Source: Sutterella sp.
GTDB taxonomy: Bacteria; Pseudomonadota; Gammaproteobacteria; Burkholderiales; Burkholderiaceae_F
DNA: 64,000 bases
Direction: 5' to 3'
Assembly (NCBI GenBank): GCA_019418605.1
Contig: DYBN01000064.1
Coordinates: 1 to 64,000 of the forward strand
The notes under the pieces: model-generated
What the model was told of the DNA's origin: nothing
Databases searched by the model: none
The model's input: the letters and a program-made list of their open reading frames with translations, nothing else
Position numbers and translations under genes: made by a program
Shown here: positions 51,753 through 63,873 of the stretch, piece by piece
Layout of the letters: each line of letters begins with the position of its first letter
How positions within the stretch are numbered: position 1 is the first letter of the stretch

Positions 51753-53375
51753 CTAATTGCCCGTCTGCCCTTCGGGGCCGTCGCAAAGCGCAAAGCGCGT
51801 AAAGGCGCGCGCCGCGCCGTCAAATACGAGAACCGCACGCACCAGCGTCAACCCGTGCGCAGTTTTTCCGTATTCGCGGGAATGCATCTGTTGAAGGCCC
51901 TCGGAGAGAAGCGCGTCGGCCTCGTTCTCCCTGCGGGCAAACTTGATGTCAAAGACCCAGCAGGTGCGCCCGGCTTCAAGCTCAAGCACACTTTCCCCGT
52001 GCGTCGTGTGCACGGCAACTCGCGGGAGCATCGCGGCGCCGATCAAAAGCACCTGCAGAAATCCCCGGCAGGCGGCCTCGTCGGTCACGGGATGGCGCGC
52101 GGCATCGATGGAGGCAAAGACAAGGTTCAAGATGCGCACGGCCGCTTCAACGTCGCCTTCTTCAAGCGCCCGCTTGAGGTTTACGATTTCAATCCTGCTG
52201 CGGTCGGCGCCGCGCAGAAGTTCACCGGCGTAAAGCCTGGCAAAGGAGCTGCGCACTTCCTCGTTGGGATAGCCAAGCGTCACGTAGCCCTCTGTCGGGA
52301 CATCCTTGATCGTGAAATAGCCCGCCTGCGTGAGCAGGGCCGGCAGCGAAAACGCGCCGTTTTGCTGAGTTGCCGCAAGAACGTGGCTCTCAAGCAGCAT
52401 CGGGTTGTCGAAGACAGCCGGGTTTTCGAGCGGGTTCCCCCGCAGAAGGTCAACGAGCAAGGAGGGGTGGCCGCCGCTAGCGAACCAATAGTTTTGGAAA
52501 GTCTTGTCAGGGTCGTTTAAAAAGTTCAGCACCGACCACGGGCAGTAAACGCGCGTGCTTGCGTCTTCGTCAAAGCAAAAGCCCCCGTAGTTGGTCCGCA
52601 AGCCTTCAAGAAGAGCCTCCTGCGTCAAGCCCAGGGCCCCGGCCGCCCGCTCAAGCCGGGGACCGAAATTCTCCTTGATCTCGTCTTCGGTGTAGCCCAA
52701 CAGCGTGCCGAATTCCGCATCAGAAGAAATGTCCTCCAGGATGTTGAAGCCCGAGAAGATGCCGGCATTGGAGAGCTTCGTGACGCCCGTCATGAAAAAG
52801 AAGCGCAGAGAGGCCGAGCAGCTCTTGATCGTTAAAAAGAAGCGGTTGATCAGAGACTGCACGAGCGCAAAAAGCTGCGGCTCATGGAGCGTGGCGGTGA
52901 GCGGCGCGTCGTATTCATCGATGAGGATGACAAGCGACACATTGGGCAGCGCCCACATCCAGGAATCAAGCTGCCCGATGACGCCGTCGGGCGACTCGGA
53001 ATCAAAGACAAAGCCCGCCGTGCAGAACCGCCGCAGGAGCATGAGCTCAAAAAGCTTCTTGAAGCCTTCGAAGTCTTGGAAGTCCCGGGCGGCCGAAAAG
53101 TCCAGATGGACGACCGGGTAGGTCGTGTCCGTCCAAAGCTTCTCAATGGCAAGCCCTTGAAAGTCGCGCAGGCCGTCTTTAAAGAGCGACTCGAGCGTTG
53201 ACACAAGAAGCGACTTGCCAAAGCGCCGGGGGCGCGCCAGGAAAACGCTCGAAGACTTGCGGCGGCACAGCGCATAAATCAGCGCCGTCTTGTCGACGTA
53301 GATTTGATTGCACTGCCGGATGCAGGAAAAGCCGGCGTTTCCCAAAGGGAGGTCGGCAACGGCGTCAAAGGACAT
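51753..53375 (-). CDS. AAA-ATPase / PD-(D/E)XK nuclease-like fusion
   Basis: A 540-residue protein of the AAA-ATPase_like plus PDDEXK_9 architecture, which is expanded in many gut and host-associated bacteria. The Walker A-like motif is RPRRFGKS (48-55), the Walker B LVILIDEYDAPL. The C-terminal nuclease-like domain has ESVLELE and CWVFDIKFA (the D-x-K pair). No function is proved for the family; defence or a mobile origin has been proposed. The ATG at 53375 is chosen over a TTG two codons upstream; both lack a good Shine-Dalgarno. It is convergent with yigZ. Confidence 0.8.
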   Translation of the reverse strand: MSFDAVADLPLGNAGFSCIRQCNQIYVDKTALIYALCRRKSSSVFLARPRRFGKSLLVSTLESLFKDGLRDFQGLAIEKLWTDTTYPVVHLDFSAARDFQDFEGFKKLFELMLLRRFCTAGFVFDSESPDGVIGQLDSWMWALPNVSLVILIDEYDAPLTATLHEPQLFALVQSLINRFFLTIKSCSASLRFFFMTGVTKLSNAGIFSGFNILEDISSDAEFGTLLGYTEDEIKENFGPRLERAAGALGLTQEALLEGLRTNYGGFCFDEDASTRVYCPWSVLNFLNDPDKTFQNYWFASGGHPSLLVDLLRGNPLENPAVFDNPMLLESHVLAATQQNGAFSLPALLTQAGYFTIKDVPTEGYVTLGYPNEEVRSSFARLYAGELLRGADRSRIEIVNLKRALEEGDVEAAVRILNLVFASIDAARHPVTDEAACRGFLQVLLIGAAMLPRVAVHTTHGESVLELEAGRTCWVFDIKFARRENEADALLSEGLQQMHSREYGKTAHGLTLVRAVLVFDGAARAFTRFALCDGPEGQTGN

Positions 53376-53395
53376 GGTCAAAAGCGCACAGGCGG

Positions 53396-55126
53396 CTAGA
53401 ACGCGCCGACCCGGTAGCGAATGTCGGAGCGGGGACGGTAGGCCTCGATGTCGACGGCGTTGGCGTCCGAGGCCTGTTCGTCGTCGTCAGCGGAGAATTT
53501 GTCGATGTAAAAGCGGCACACCGGGTTGGGCGTGTGCACGATTGTCAGCCCCGAGTGCCAGCTGATGGCGCTTCTCTCGGAGAGCGTGAGTTTTGTGCTC
53601 TGCAGGCAGTCGGCGCCTGCGATGTAGTGCATGGAGACGGCCGCGTTCTTGACTTCCTGCGCGATGTTTTTGTAGGTGCGGTTGCTGTCGATGGCGGGCT
53701 CCCAGAGCCCGATCATCGTGATCCAGAGAATCGTGAGCCCGAAGGCCGAAAGCCACGGGCCGCTCCAGTAGACGATCGACAGCCGCAGCAGGCGCCGCGC
53801 GCAGAAGGCAAACCACACGATGAGGGCCGCGGCCGCGGCAAGCGTTCCGTACCAGGAGCTGTGCGCCTCGGACTCGTCGGCCACAAGCCGCAGAATCGAG
53901 AAATGCATCTTGGGCGGATAGCCCAGCGTCCAGGCAACCCAGTAAACCCAGACGCCCGCGAGCGCAAGCGAGAAGACCGCAATGGCAAACCACTCGAGCA
54001 TGCTCTTGGATTCGGCGCGCGTGGACATGAGCCCGAACGCGGCGAGCGTGCACAAAGGCGCAATCATGACGCACAAAAGCGTCTCGGCGCTGATCTGATC
54101 CGAGAGCATGAAGCCCAGCACCCAGGCCGCGCAAAAGGCAAGCGGCATGGCGATCTGCGTCACCGAGAGCGACTTTCTCCACACCCACACCGCCCAGAAG
54201 GCAAAGGGCCAGGTCGGGCACAGGTACCAGATGAAGTGCTTGGCAAGCCACCCGAGCTCCCTGAAGTTGATGATCCCGAAGATGTCGGCCTGCGTCTGCG
54301 CCCAGAGGTTGAAGTAGTCGCCCGCGACCTCGCTTGCAACTGCGTAGGACAAAAGCGGCCACAGCGAAAAGACCGCGAAGGCAACGATCACCGTGGTGAG
54401 AATCTTGCGGTCGAGCCTGCCGATGCCGTGCACCAGAATGTAGGAGAGAATGCAGCCGGTGAGCACCGTGACGCCGGCCAAAAGGCTGGAGGCGAGAATG
54501 AGCGCGCCGCTTGCAAGGCCCGCGAGCGCCGCTCCCCAGTACGGGCGCGTGAGCGCCCAGGCGCATCCCAGATAAGCCATGGCGCCGAAGGCAAGCTCCA
54601 CCGTTTCAACGCTTGCCTCGTGGTTTTTGATGACGAGCCCGAAAATCGATACAAAAAAAAGCGTTGCGGTGTCGGCCACGAGCCTGCCGTAGTCGCGGTA
54701 GGGCGCCTCGCGCCCGAAGGGCTGCGTGATGGGCTGCGCCTCGCGGCGCCGCGCGAGAAACCAAGTGGCGTACCAGATCGAGGATGTCGTAATCACAAAC
54801 CAGACGATGGCCGTGAGCCGCATGGACCAGATTTGGGAGACGAAGTCGGGCGAGAGGCTCACAAAGAGGGCTGCAAGCCACGCCGCAAGCGGTCCGTGGT
54901 CTGTGATCACCTCGCCCGAGGCCATGGGAAAGAGCCACGTGGCGGGGTCGCCTGCGGTCATCGCGAGCACTTCGGCGAGCATGCGCGATTCCTGTCCCGA
55001 CCACAAGTCGCGCGAGAAAAGCCCGACAAGAATGAAGACGGCGAGCAACGTGAGCAGCACGAGCCGGGGCAGTTTTCTGGCTGCCTCGCTTGAGACGCGG
55101 ACGGGGGACGGATTGAGATCGAGCAT
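53396..55126 (-). CDS. ArnT/PMT-like membrane glycosyltransferase
   Basis: A 576-residue polytopic inner-membrane protein with about 12 helices and a C-terminal periplasmic part. RDLWSGQESRMLAEVLAM after the first helix is the first periplasmic loop with the acidic residue typical of GT-C enzymes, followed by GPLAAWLAALF. Relatives include ArnT, which adds aminoarabinose to lipid A, and other GT39/GT83 enzymes using polyprenyl-linked sugars. The sugar and acceptor are unknown; no arn genes are nearby. It lies 21 bases upstream of the AAA gene on the same strand. Confidence 0.75.
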   Translation of the reverse strand: MLDLNPSPVRVSSEAARKLPRLVLLTLLAVFILVGLFSRDLWSGQESRMLAEVLAMTAGDPATWLFPMASGEVITDHGPLAAWLAALFVSLSPDFVSQIWSMRLTAIVWFVITTSSIWYATWFLARRREAQPITQPFGREAPYRDYGRLVADTATLFFVSIFGLVIKNHEASVETVELAFGAMAYLGCAWALTRPYWGAALAGLASGALILASSLLAGVTVLTGCILSYILVHGIGRLDRKILTTVIVAFAVFSLWPLLSYAVASEVAGDYFNLWAQTQADIFGIINFRELGWLAKHFIWYLCPTWPFAFWAVWVWRKSLSVTQIAMPLAFCAAWVLGFMLSDQISAETLLCVMIAPLCTLAAFGLMSTRAESKSMLEWFAIAVFSLALAGVWVYWVAWTLGYPPKMHFSILRLVADESEAHSSWYGTLAAAAALIVWFAFCARRLLRLSIVYWSGPWLSAFGLTILWITMIGLWEPAIDSNRTYKNIAQEVKNAAVSMHYIAGADCLQSTKLTLSERSAISWHSGLTIVHTPNPVCRFYIDKFSADDDEQASDANAVDIEAYRPRSDIRYRVGAF

Positions 55127-55188
55127 CGCGCAGGCGAGAAATGTAGGATTTGGTCGATTTTAGCCGCTTTTAGCGGCACGTTCGTACG

Positions 55189-55238
55189 AAAAAAAGGCAG
55201 TCGATGCGCAATTTTCGTTGCGGCATGACTGCCTTTTT
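55189..55238. terminator. Bidirectional intrinsic terminator after rpmE2
   Basis: A7 (55189-55195), GGCAGTC (55196-55202), then GACTGCC (55227-55233) and T5 (55234-55238). The inner arms GATGCGCAA and TTGCGGCAT extend the stem. It can act on both strands. For rpmE2 (minus strand) it lies about 90 bases beyond the stop. Confidence 0.8.
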
Positions 55239-55324
55239 ACGCGACTGCCTCCGATGGAAAGAGTCTCCTTCCCGATCGGACGCTTGGCCGGCACGCGAGG
55301 TAAGCGCGCCTTGCGCGGTCCCGA

Positions 55325-55582
55325 TTACTTCTTCGCCTTGGAGACGTGAGCGTACTTGGCGCGGAACTTCTCCACGCGGCCGGCTTCAACGATACGGGTC
55401 TGGGCGCCGGTGTAGAAGGGGTGGCTCTCAGAGGAGGTATCAAGCTTGAAGAGGGGGTAGGTCACGCCGTCGATCTCAACCGTTTCGCGGGTCTGCACGG
55501 CAGACGGGATGATGAAGGTCTTGTTGATCGAGAGGTCCACGAAGGCGACGGGACGGTACTCGGGATGAATATTGGGTTTCAT
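55325..55582 (-). CDS. rpmE2: 50S ribosomal protein L31 type B
   Basis: An 85-residue ribosomal protein: MKPNIHPEYRPVAFVDLS, then YPLFKLDTSSESHPFYTGAQ. There are no cysteines, so this is the zinc-independent (type B, C-minus) form, which in other bacteria replaces the zinc-binding L31 under zinc limitation. No Zur-like site was evident, and no zinc-binding L31 is in the window, so it may be the only L31. The frame runs further upstream, but the ATG at 55582 gives the family N-terminus. Confidence 0.93.
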   Translation of the reverse strand: MKPNIHPEYRPVAFVDLSINKTFIIPSAVQTRETVEIDGVTYPLFKLDTSSESHPFYTGAQTRIVEAGRVEKFRAKYAHVSKAKK

Positions 55583-55768
55583 TTTTTTGAAATTCCGGAA
55601 AAACGAGGTTTTTGTCGGTCGCCCTGCCCGCCTTACGAAGCCGCCTTCATCCGGAAGGTCTTGCGCCAGGTATGCACGCCACGTGCCGAACGGAAAGGCA
55701 GGATTATCCACGAAAAAGCGCTGAAAATCAAGCCTCTCCCAAAGGCCGCGGCAAGGCGAAGGGAAAGC

Positions 55769-55784
55769 TCCGGCAAAAGCCGGA
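55769..55784 (-). terminator. Short hairpin after rho
   Basis: TCCGGC pairs with GCCGGA around a four-base loop five bases after the rho stop; on the minus strand GCTTTCCC follows. This is a weak intrinsic terminator candidate between rho and rpmE2. Confidence 0.4.
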
Positions 55785-55788
55785 CGGA

Positions 55789-57051
55789 CTACTTCGGCCC
55801 GCGCATGAGATCAAAGAACTCGGCGTTGGACTTGGTGTTGCGGATTTTGTCGAGCAAAAACTCCATGGCCTCCACCTCGTCCATGTCAAAGAGGAGCTTG
55901 CGCAGAATCCAGATCTTTTGCAGGATGTCGGGCTTGATGAGCAGATCCTCGCGGCGCGTGCCCGAGCGGTTGATGTTGATGGCCGGGTAGACGCGCTTTT
56001 CAGCCAGGCGCCGCTCGAGCACGATTTCGGAGTTGCCCGTGCCCTTGAATTCTTCAAAGATCACGTCGTCCATGCGGCTGCCGGTGTCAACAAGCGCCGT
56101 GCCGAGGATGGTAAGCGAGCCCCCCTCTTCGATGTTGCGCGCAGCGCCGAAAAAGCGCTTGGGCCTTTGCAGCGCATTGGCGTCGACGCCGCCCGTGAGA
56201 ACTTTGCCCGAGCTCGGAACGACCGTGTTGTAGGCGCGCGCAAGACGCGTGATCGAATCAAGAAGAATCACCACGTCCTTCTTGCTTTCGGCAAGGCGCT
56301 TAGCTTTTTCAATCACCATTTCGGCCACCTGCACGTGGCGCGTGGCCGGCTCGTCAAAGGTCGAGGCAATGACTTCGCCCTTGACCGAGCGCTGCATTTC
56401 GGTAACTTCCTCGGGGCGCTCGTCGATTAGAAGAACAATCAGCACGCAGTCGGGGTGGTTTGCGGTGATCGCGTGCGCAATCGACTGCATGAGAACGGTT
56501 TTGCCCGACTTGGGGCTTGCGACGATCAGGCCGCGCTGGCCCTTGCCGATGGGGGCGATGATGTCGATGAGGCGCCCCGTGACGTTTTCTTCGCCGCGCA
56601 TGTTGCGCTCGAGCTTTAAAGGCTCGGTCGGAAAGAGCGGCGTGAGGTTTTCAAAGAGCATGCGGTGCTTGAGCGCCTCGGGAGGCTGCCCGTTGACCGT
56701 GTCGACTTTGACGAGCGCAAAGTAGCGCTCGTTGTCCTTGGGCGTGCGCACCTCGCCTTCGATCGAGTCGCCCGTGTGCAGGTTAAAGCGCCGAATCTGC
56801 GAGGGCGAGATGTAGATGTCGTCGGTGCTTGCCAGATAGCTCGTATCGGGGCTGCGCAGAAAGCCGAAGCCGTCGGGCAGCACCTCGAGGGTGCCGTCGC
56901 CGAAGATCTGCTCGCCCTGGCGGGCGCGTTTTTTCAGGATGGCGAACATGAGCTCCTGCTTGCGCATGCGCTGTGCATTGTCGATCTCAAGTTCGGAGGC
57001 CATGTCAAGAAGCTGGCTGATGTGCAGCTTTTTGAGCTCTGAAAGATGCAT
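55789..57051 (-). CDS. rho: Transcription termination factor Rho
   Basis: A 420-residue hexameric RNA helicase. The N-terminal domain begins MHLSELKKLHISQLLDMA, the cold-shock RNA-binding domain has DGFGFLRSPDTSYLASTDDIYIS (60-82), Walker A is ASPKSGKT (178-185), and VILLDSITRLARAYN is the Walker B region followed by the Q-loop and R-loop. Length and sequence are normal. The frame is open upstream, but the family start is at 57051. It has a long pyrimidine-rich leader described separately. Confidence 0.95.
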   Translation of the reverse strand: MHLSELKKLHISQLLDMASELEIDNAQRMRKQELMFAILKKRARQGEQIFGDGTLEVLPDGFGFLRSPDTSYLASTDDIYISPSQIRRFNLHTGDSIEGEVRTPKDNERYFALVKVDTVNGQPPEALKHRMLFENLTPLFPTEPLKLERNMRGEENVTGRLIDIIAPIGKGQRGLIVASPKSGKTVLMQSIAHAITANHPDCVLIVLLIDERPEEVTEMQRSVKGEVIASTFDEPATRHVQVAEMVIEKAKRLAESKKDVVILLDSITRLARAYNTVVPSSGKVLTGGVDANALQRPKRFFGAARNIEEGGSLTILGTALVDTGSRMDDVIFEEFKGTGNSEIVLERRLAEKRVYPAININRSGTRREDLLIKPDILQKIWILRKLLFDMDEVEAMEFLLDKIRNTKSNAEFFDLMRGPK

Positions 57052-57554
57052 GGTGATGAAAAAGAATGGTTGACTCAAACAATGCCGCCCCGGCGCCGCC
57101 GTCGCTGCTGTTTGACCTTGCGCGTGCTTTGTGAAGAAAAGCGCCAAAGAAGGACAAAAACAGTGCCGCCTGTTTAAGCGTAAATGTCGGCAAACGCGGG
57201 CGTGAGTTTCCCTGACGGCCAAAAGCGGCCTTTGCCGTCAGATGCGCGCGCTGTCAAAAAAGAACAGGGGCTGCGCTATTGACGGAGAAAAGCGAAAAAG
57301 AGCAAAAAAGCGCGAAAGCCGTCGGGGATGGAAAACGAAGCGAAAAAGAAGCGGAAACGCAGTGAATGCGACGCAAGACGCGGACGGGGCGCGAGCTTGT
57401 GCTTAAAAAGGCGGCTCGAAGACTCGGGGCCGTTTCGAAGGTGTGGGGTGAAAAACGTGTTTCCGTCTCCCCTCGGGGGCCGCAATGCCGAACATGGGGC
57501 GGATAAGAGCGGCTCCCGATTCGCGGGGGAGGATTATATCGGCAAATCGAGCGT
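57052..57554 (-). promoter_or_regulatory. rho leader with promoter candidate and stem-loop
   Basis: TATAAT on the minus strand (57538-57533), just past the trxA stop, is a perfect -10 with a weak -35. It would give a leader of about 475 nt. From about 57480 to 57270 the minus-strand RNA is rich in C and U with few Gs, as rut sites are. A hairpin CTGACGGC/GCCGTCAG lies at 57212-57241. Autoregulation by Rho in such a leader is known in E. coli; here it is inference. No gene is seen in this stretch. Confidence 0.45.
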
Positions 57555-57884
57555 TTAAAGGAACTTCTCGATGAAGGCGTTCAGTTCGGAGCGTCCCATG
57601 GCGCCCACGTGCTGATCGACGAGCGAGCCCGACTTGAAGACCAGAATGGTCGGAATGCCGCGGATGCCGTTGGCGCTTGCGACGGCGCTGTTTTCATCGA
57701 CGTTGTACTTGCAGATCACGGCGCGTCCGTCATAGGCGTCGGCCGCGGCCTCAAGCGATGGGGCGAGCATGCGGCAGGGACCGCACCACGGGGCCCAGAA
57801 GTCGACGAAGACGGGCTTGTCGCCGGCGCCGTCGACGGTGCTCTGAAAGGTCGCATCGGTGATGTTGACGATTTTTTCACTCAT
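57555..57884 (-). CDS. trxA: Thioredoxin 1
   Basis: A 109-residue cytoplasmic disulfide reductase. The active site WCGPC is at 33-37 in FWAPWCGPCR. The cis-proline motif GIPTILVF and the buried Asp of VDFWA are present. AAGGAAC precedes the ATG at 57884; an open frame of 11 codons upstream is not conserved. trxA next to rho is a common proteobacterial arrangement. Confidence 0.95.
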   Translation of the reverse strand: MSEKIVNITDATFQSTVDGAGDKPVFVDFWAPWCGPCRMLAPSLEAAADAYDGRAVICKYNVDENSAVASANGIRGIPTILVFKSGSLVDQHVGAMGRSELNAFIEKFL

Positions 57885-58477
57885 GGCTGTTGTTCCTTGA
57901 AGTGGAAATTTTTTCAAAAAGATGTCGTTTCTAACTCTTCAGCGTCCGCACCGGGAATAAACCCTGCCGCGGCTTTCCGCCTGTCCCTTCCCCTGCGGGA
58001 GCGCTGCCTTCGCCTGCGCGCGCACGTGTACATGCAGAACGTGCAAAGGGGTGGAGGGCAGGTCAATTCGCACAGAAGGCGCAAAGAAGGGAAAGAATGC
58101 AGGGCAGGCCTGCGGGCGTGGGACAAACCCGGACAAAACACAAGGCAAGTACGCACAAAGCGAACCAGCAGCGCGCAAGCGTCCGCCGCACGGCCGCCTC
58201 GGGCGGCACATGCGCCAGGAGGGACCTTGCGGCGCCTTTTGCGCCTCCTGTCGGGGACGCTGACTGCCTGAGCAATATAACAAAAAAAGAAAGCGTGCGC
58301 CCCTTGCTCCCAAAGGGGCTTGCGGGCTTGAATTCCGGCAAAAAACGGGCCGCGGCGGGAAATCGGCGCACGTTATAATGTGACGATTTTGAACGCGTCA
58401 GGCGGCAAGCTCATTTTTTGCGCCCCATTTTGAATGAAGGAAATGACGCGCACTCACTTTGAGACCAGGGGGAAGTC
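57885..58477. other. Divergent trxA/carA control region
   Basis: In 593 bases I find no gene. For carA, TATAAT at 58374-58379 is a consensus -10 with no recognisable -35 (an activator may help), giving a leader of about 90 bases. GCCCCTT/AAGGGGC (58299-58319) forms a stem-loop next to a purine-rich tract. No PyrR, ArgR or riboswitch-like element was recognised. Confidence 0.4.
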
Positions 58478-59689
58478 TTGAGTCACATCATCAACGATGC
58501 GCGCGCGCAGGCCGCGCTTGTGCTCGCAGACGGGGAAGTGTTCATCGGCCGCAGCTTCGGCGCACCGGGCATGGTCACGGCCGAAGTGGTGTTCAACACC
58601 GCCATGACGGGCTATCAGGAAATTCTGACCGACCCGAGCTACACCGGGCAGATCGTGACGCTCACCTATCCGCACATCGGCAACACGGGCGTTAACGACG
58701 AGGACTTGGAGAGCGCCTCGGTGTGCGCCGCAGGCCTCATCATCCGCTGCGAGAGCCCGGTGGTGAGCAGCTTTCGGGCAACGGGCACGCTCTCGGACTA
58801 TTTGAAAAAAGCGGGCGTCGTCGGCTTGTGCGACATCGACACCCGAAAACTCACCCGCATCGTGCGCACCAAGGGCGCGCAGCCGGGCACGATTGTGACG
58901 GCCGCCTCGGGCACGCTCACGCAAAAAGAGATCGACGAGGCCCGGGCCGCGGCGCAAAGCTGGGGCTCGATGGTCGGGCGCGACCTCGCGCGCGAGGTGA
59001 CCTGCCGCGAGCCCTATCACTGGACGGGCGGCACGTGGACTCTCAAGGGCGAAGAGGGCGACCCCGGCTTTCGGCCCTCGGCGCAGCCTCTTTTTAAAGT
59101 CGTCGCCTACGATTTCGGCATCAAGCGCAACATTCTGCGGCTCATGGCCGACCGCGGCATCGACGTCACCGTGGTGCCCGCGCAGACGCCCGTGGCAGAG
59201 GTGCTTGCCATGAATCCGGACGGCGTGTTTCTCTCCAACGGCCCCGGCGACCCCGAGCCCTGCACGTACGCCATTGAAGCCGCGCGCACGTGCCTGCAAA
59301 AGAGGATTCCTCTCTTTGGCATCTGCCTCGGGCACCAGATCATGGGTCTTGCGGCGGGAGCCAAAACGGTGAAGATGAAGTTCGGCCACCACGGCGGCAA
59401 TCACCCGGTGCTTGACAAGAAGACCGGGCGCGTGTTCATCACGAGCCAAAACCACGGCTTTGCCGTGGATGCGGAAAGCTTGCCCGCCAATGTCGAAGCC
59501 ACGCACCAGAGCCTTTTTGACGGCACGCTGCAGGGGCTTCGCTTTGTGGACGCGCCCGCCATGAGCTTTCAGGGCCACCCCGAGGCAAGCCCCGGGCCGC
59601 ACGACATCGACTGCCTTTTTGACGCCTTTGTCGAGATGATGCGCGAGGCTAAAGCGCAAGGCGCCTCCGATGCGCCGCGGCAGGCCTGA
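58478..59689 (+). CDS. carA: Carbamoyl-phosphate synthase small subunit
   Basis: A 403-residue glutaminase subunit that supplies ammonia to CarB for arginine and pyrimidine synthesis. The N-terminal domain has GEVFIGRSFGAPG and GYQEILTDPSYTGQIVTLTYP. The class I amidotransferase domain has GICLGHQIMGLA (nucleophile Cys) and GHPEASPGPHD (His and Glu). The start is TTG at 58478, preceded by AGGGGGAA. gmhA is placed between it and carB. Confidence 0.94.
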   Translation: MSHIINDARAQAALVLADGEVFIGRSFGAPGMVTAEVVFNTAMTGYQEILTDPSYTGQIVTLTYPHIGNTGVNDEDLESASVCAAGLIIRCESPVVSSFRATGTLSDYLKKAGVVGLCDIDTRKLTRIVRTKGAQPGTIVTAASGTLTQKEIDEARAAAQSWGSMVGRDLAREVTCREPYHWTGGTWTLKGEEGDPGFRPSAQPLFKVVAYDFGIKRNILRLMADRGIDVTVVPAQTPVAEVLAMNPDGVFLSNGPGDPEPCTYAIEAARTCLQKRIPLFGICLGHQIMGLAAGAKTVKMKFGHHGGNHPVLDKKTGRVFITSQNHGFAVDAESLPANVEATHQSLFDGTLQGLRFVDAPAMSFQGHPEASPGPHDIDCLFDAFVEMMREAKAQGASDAPRQA

Positions 59690-59844
59690 GTTTTTTTAAA
59701 GATGAGGAGCAAAGGCCGCCCGTTAAACCTCTTTTTTTAAGAGCCGGGGCTTTCCTGCCCGGCAGGCGGCTTGATTGCATTCCTTTGCTTTCCCGACGGG
59801 TTTGCGCCTTGCAGACTCATCCCGATACGAGAATGAATTGCCAC

Positions 59845-60471
59845 ATGACCCAAACCACTGAGGACACTGCCCGCTCGAACGTCGTGCACGTGCGGGCGGC
59901 GTTGTCTGAAGCGCACAGCGCCCTTGAGGCGCTTTTGTCCGACGACAAGGCGCTTGAGGCGATCGCGCGCAGCGCCGATCTCATTGTGCAAAGCCAGAAG
60001 GCCCAAGGCGCCGTCTACGCCTGCGGCAACGGCGGGAGCCTGTGCGACGCCATGCACTTTGCCGAGGAGATGACGGGGCGCTATCGGAAAGACCGCAGGC
60101 CCTACCGCGCGGCGGCCATCTCGGACGTCTCGCACATGGCCTGCGTGGGCAACGACTACGGCTATGCGCACGTTTTCTCGCGCTGGGTGGCCGGCATGGG
60201 GCGCCCGGGGGACGTCCTGCTTGCCATCACCACCTCGGGCACGAGCGCCAACATTGTTGAAGCGGCCCGCGAGGCCCGCGCGCGCGGCATGAAGGTGATT
60301 GCGCTCACCGGCCGCACGGACTCGCCCATCGTGCAGACCGCCGACATCGCCGTCGTCACGCCCGCCGGCCGCTGGGCCGACCGCGTGCAGGAGCTGCACA
60401 TCAAGGTGATTCACATTCTCATCGAGCTCGTCGAGCGCGCGCTCGATCCGCAAAACTACGAGACAAAGTAA
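59845..60471 (+). CDS. gmhA: Sedoheptulose-7-phosphate isomerase
   Basis: A 208-residue SIS-domain enzyme making D-glycero-D-manno-heptose 7-phosphate, the first step of the LPS inner-core heptose pathway. CGNGGSLCDAMHFAEEMTGRY (60-80), ISDVSHMACVGNDYG and TTSGTSANI (129-137) match GmhA closely; the last is the SIS phosphate-binding loop. DiaA is a related alternative, but the CDAMHFAEE and SDVSH segments favour GmhA. An ATG four codons upstream (59833) is the other start. carB begins five bases after the stop, so both are probably cotranscribed. Confidence 0.87.
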   Translation: MTQTTEDTARSNVVHVRAALSEAHSALEALLSDDKALEAIARSADLIVQSQKAQGAVYACGNGGSLCDAMHFAEEMTGRYRKDRRPYRAAAISDVSHMACVGNDYGYAHVFSRWVAGMGRPGDVLLAITTSGTSANIVEAAREARARGMKVIALTGRTDSPIVQTADIAVVTPAGRWADRVQELHIKVIHILIELVERALDPQNYETK

Positions 60472-60476
60472 ACGAA

Positions 60477-63698
<3,222 letters not shown>

Positions 63699-63873
63699 GC
63701 ATCAGGCGCCTGCGGTGGCCTCAATTCCCCGGAGGGCTTGCGCCGAATTTGGCGCGCCCCTTGCGAGGGCCCGGGCGGCCTACAATGCCGCCCCGACGCA
63801 ACTTTTAAGATGCGGGCGCGCGCGGGCGCCCGCCGTTAGAAACGAACACCTTATTTTGTGTATTGACTCAAGA

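Noticed and set aside
53198..55093. A 631-codon plus-strand frame antisense to the glycosyltransferase gene
   Set aside because: Arg/Gly/Glu-rich mirror of a membrane-protein gene; the minus strand has clear hydrophobic helices.
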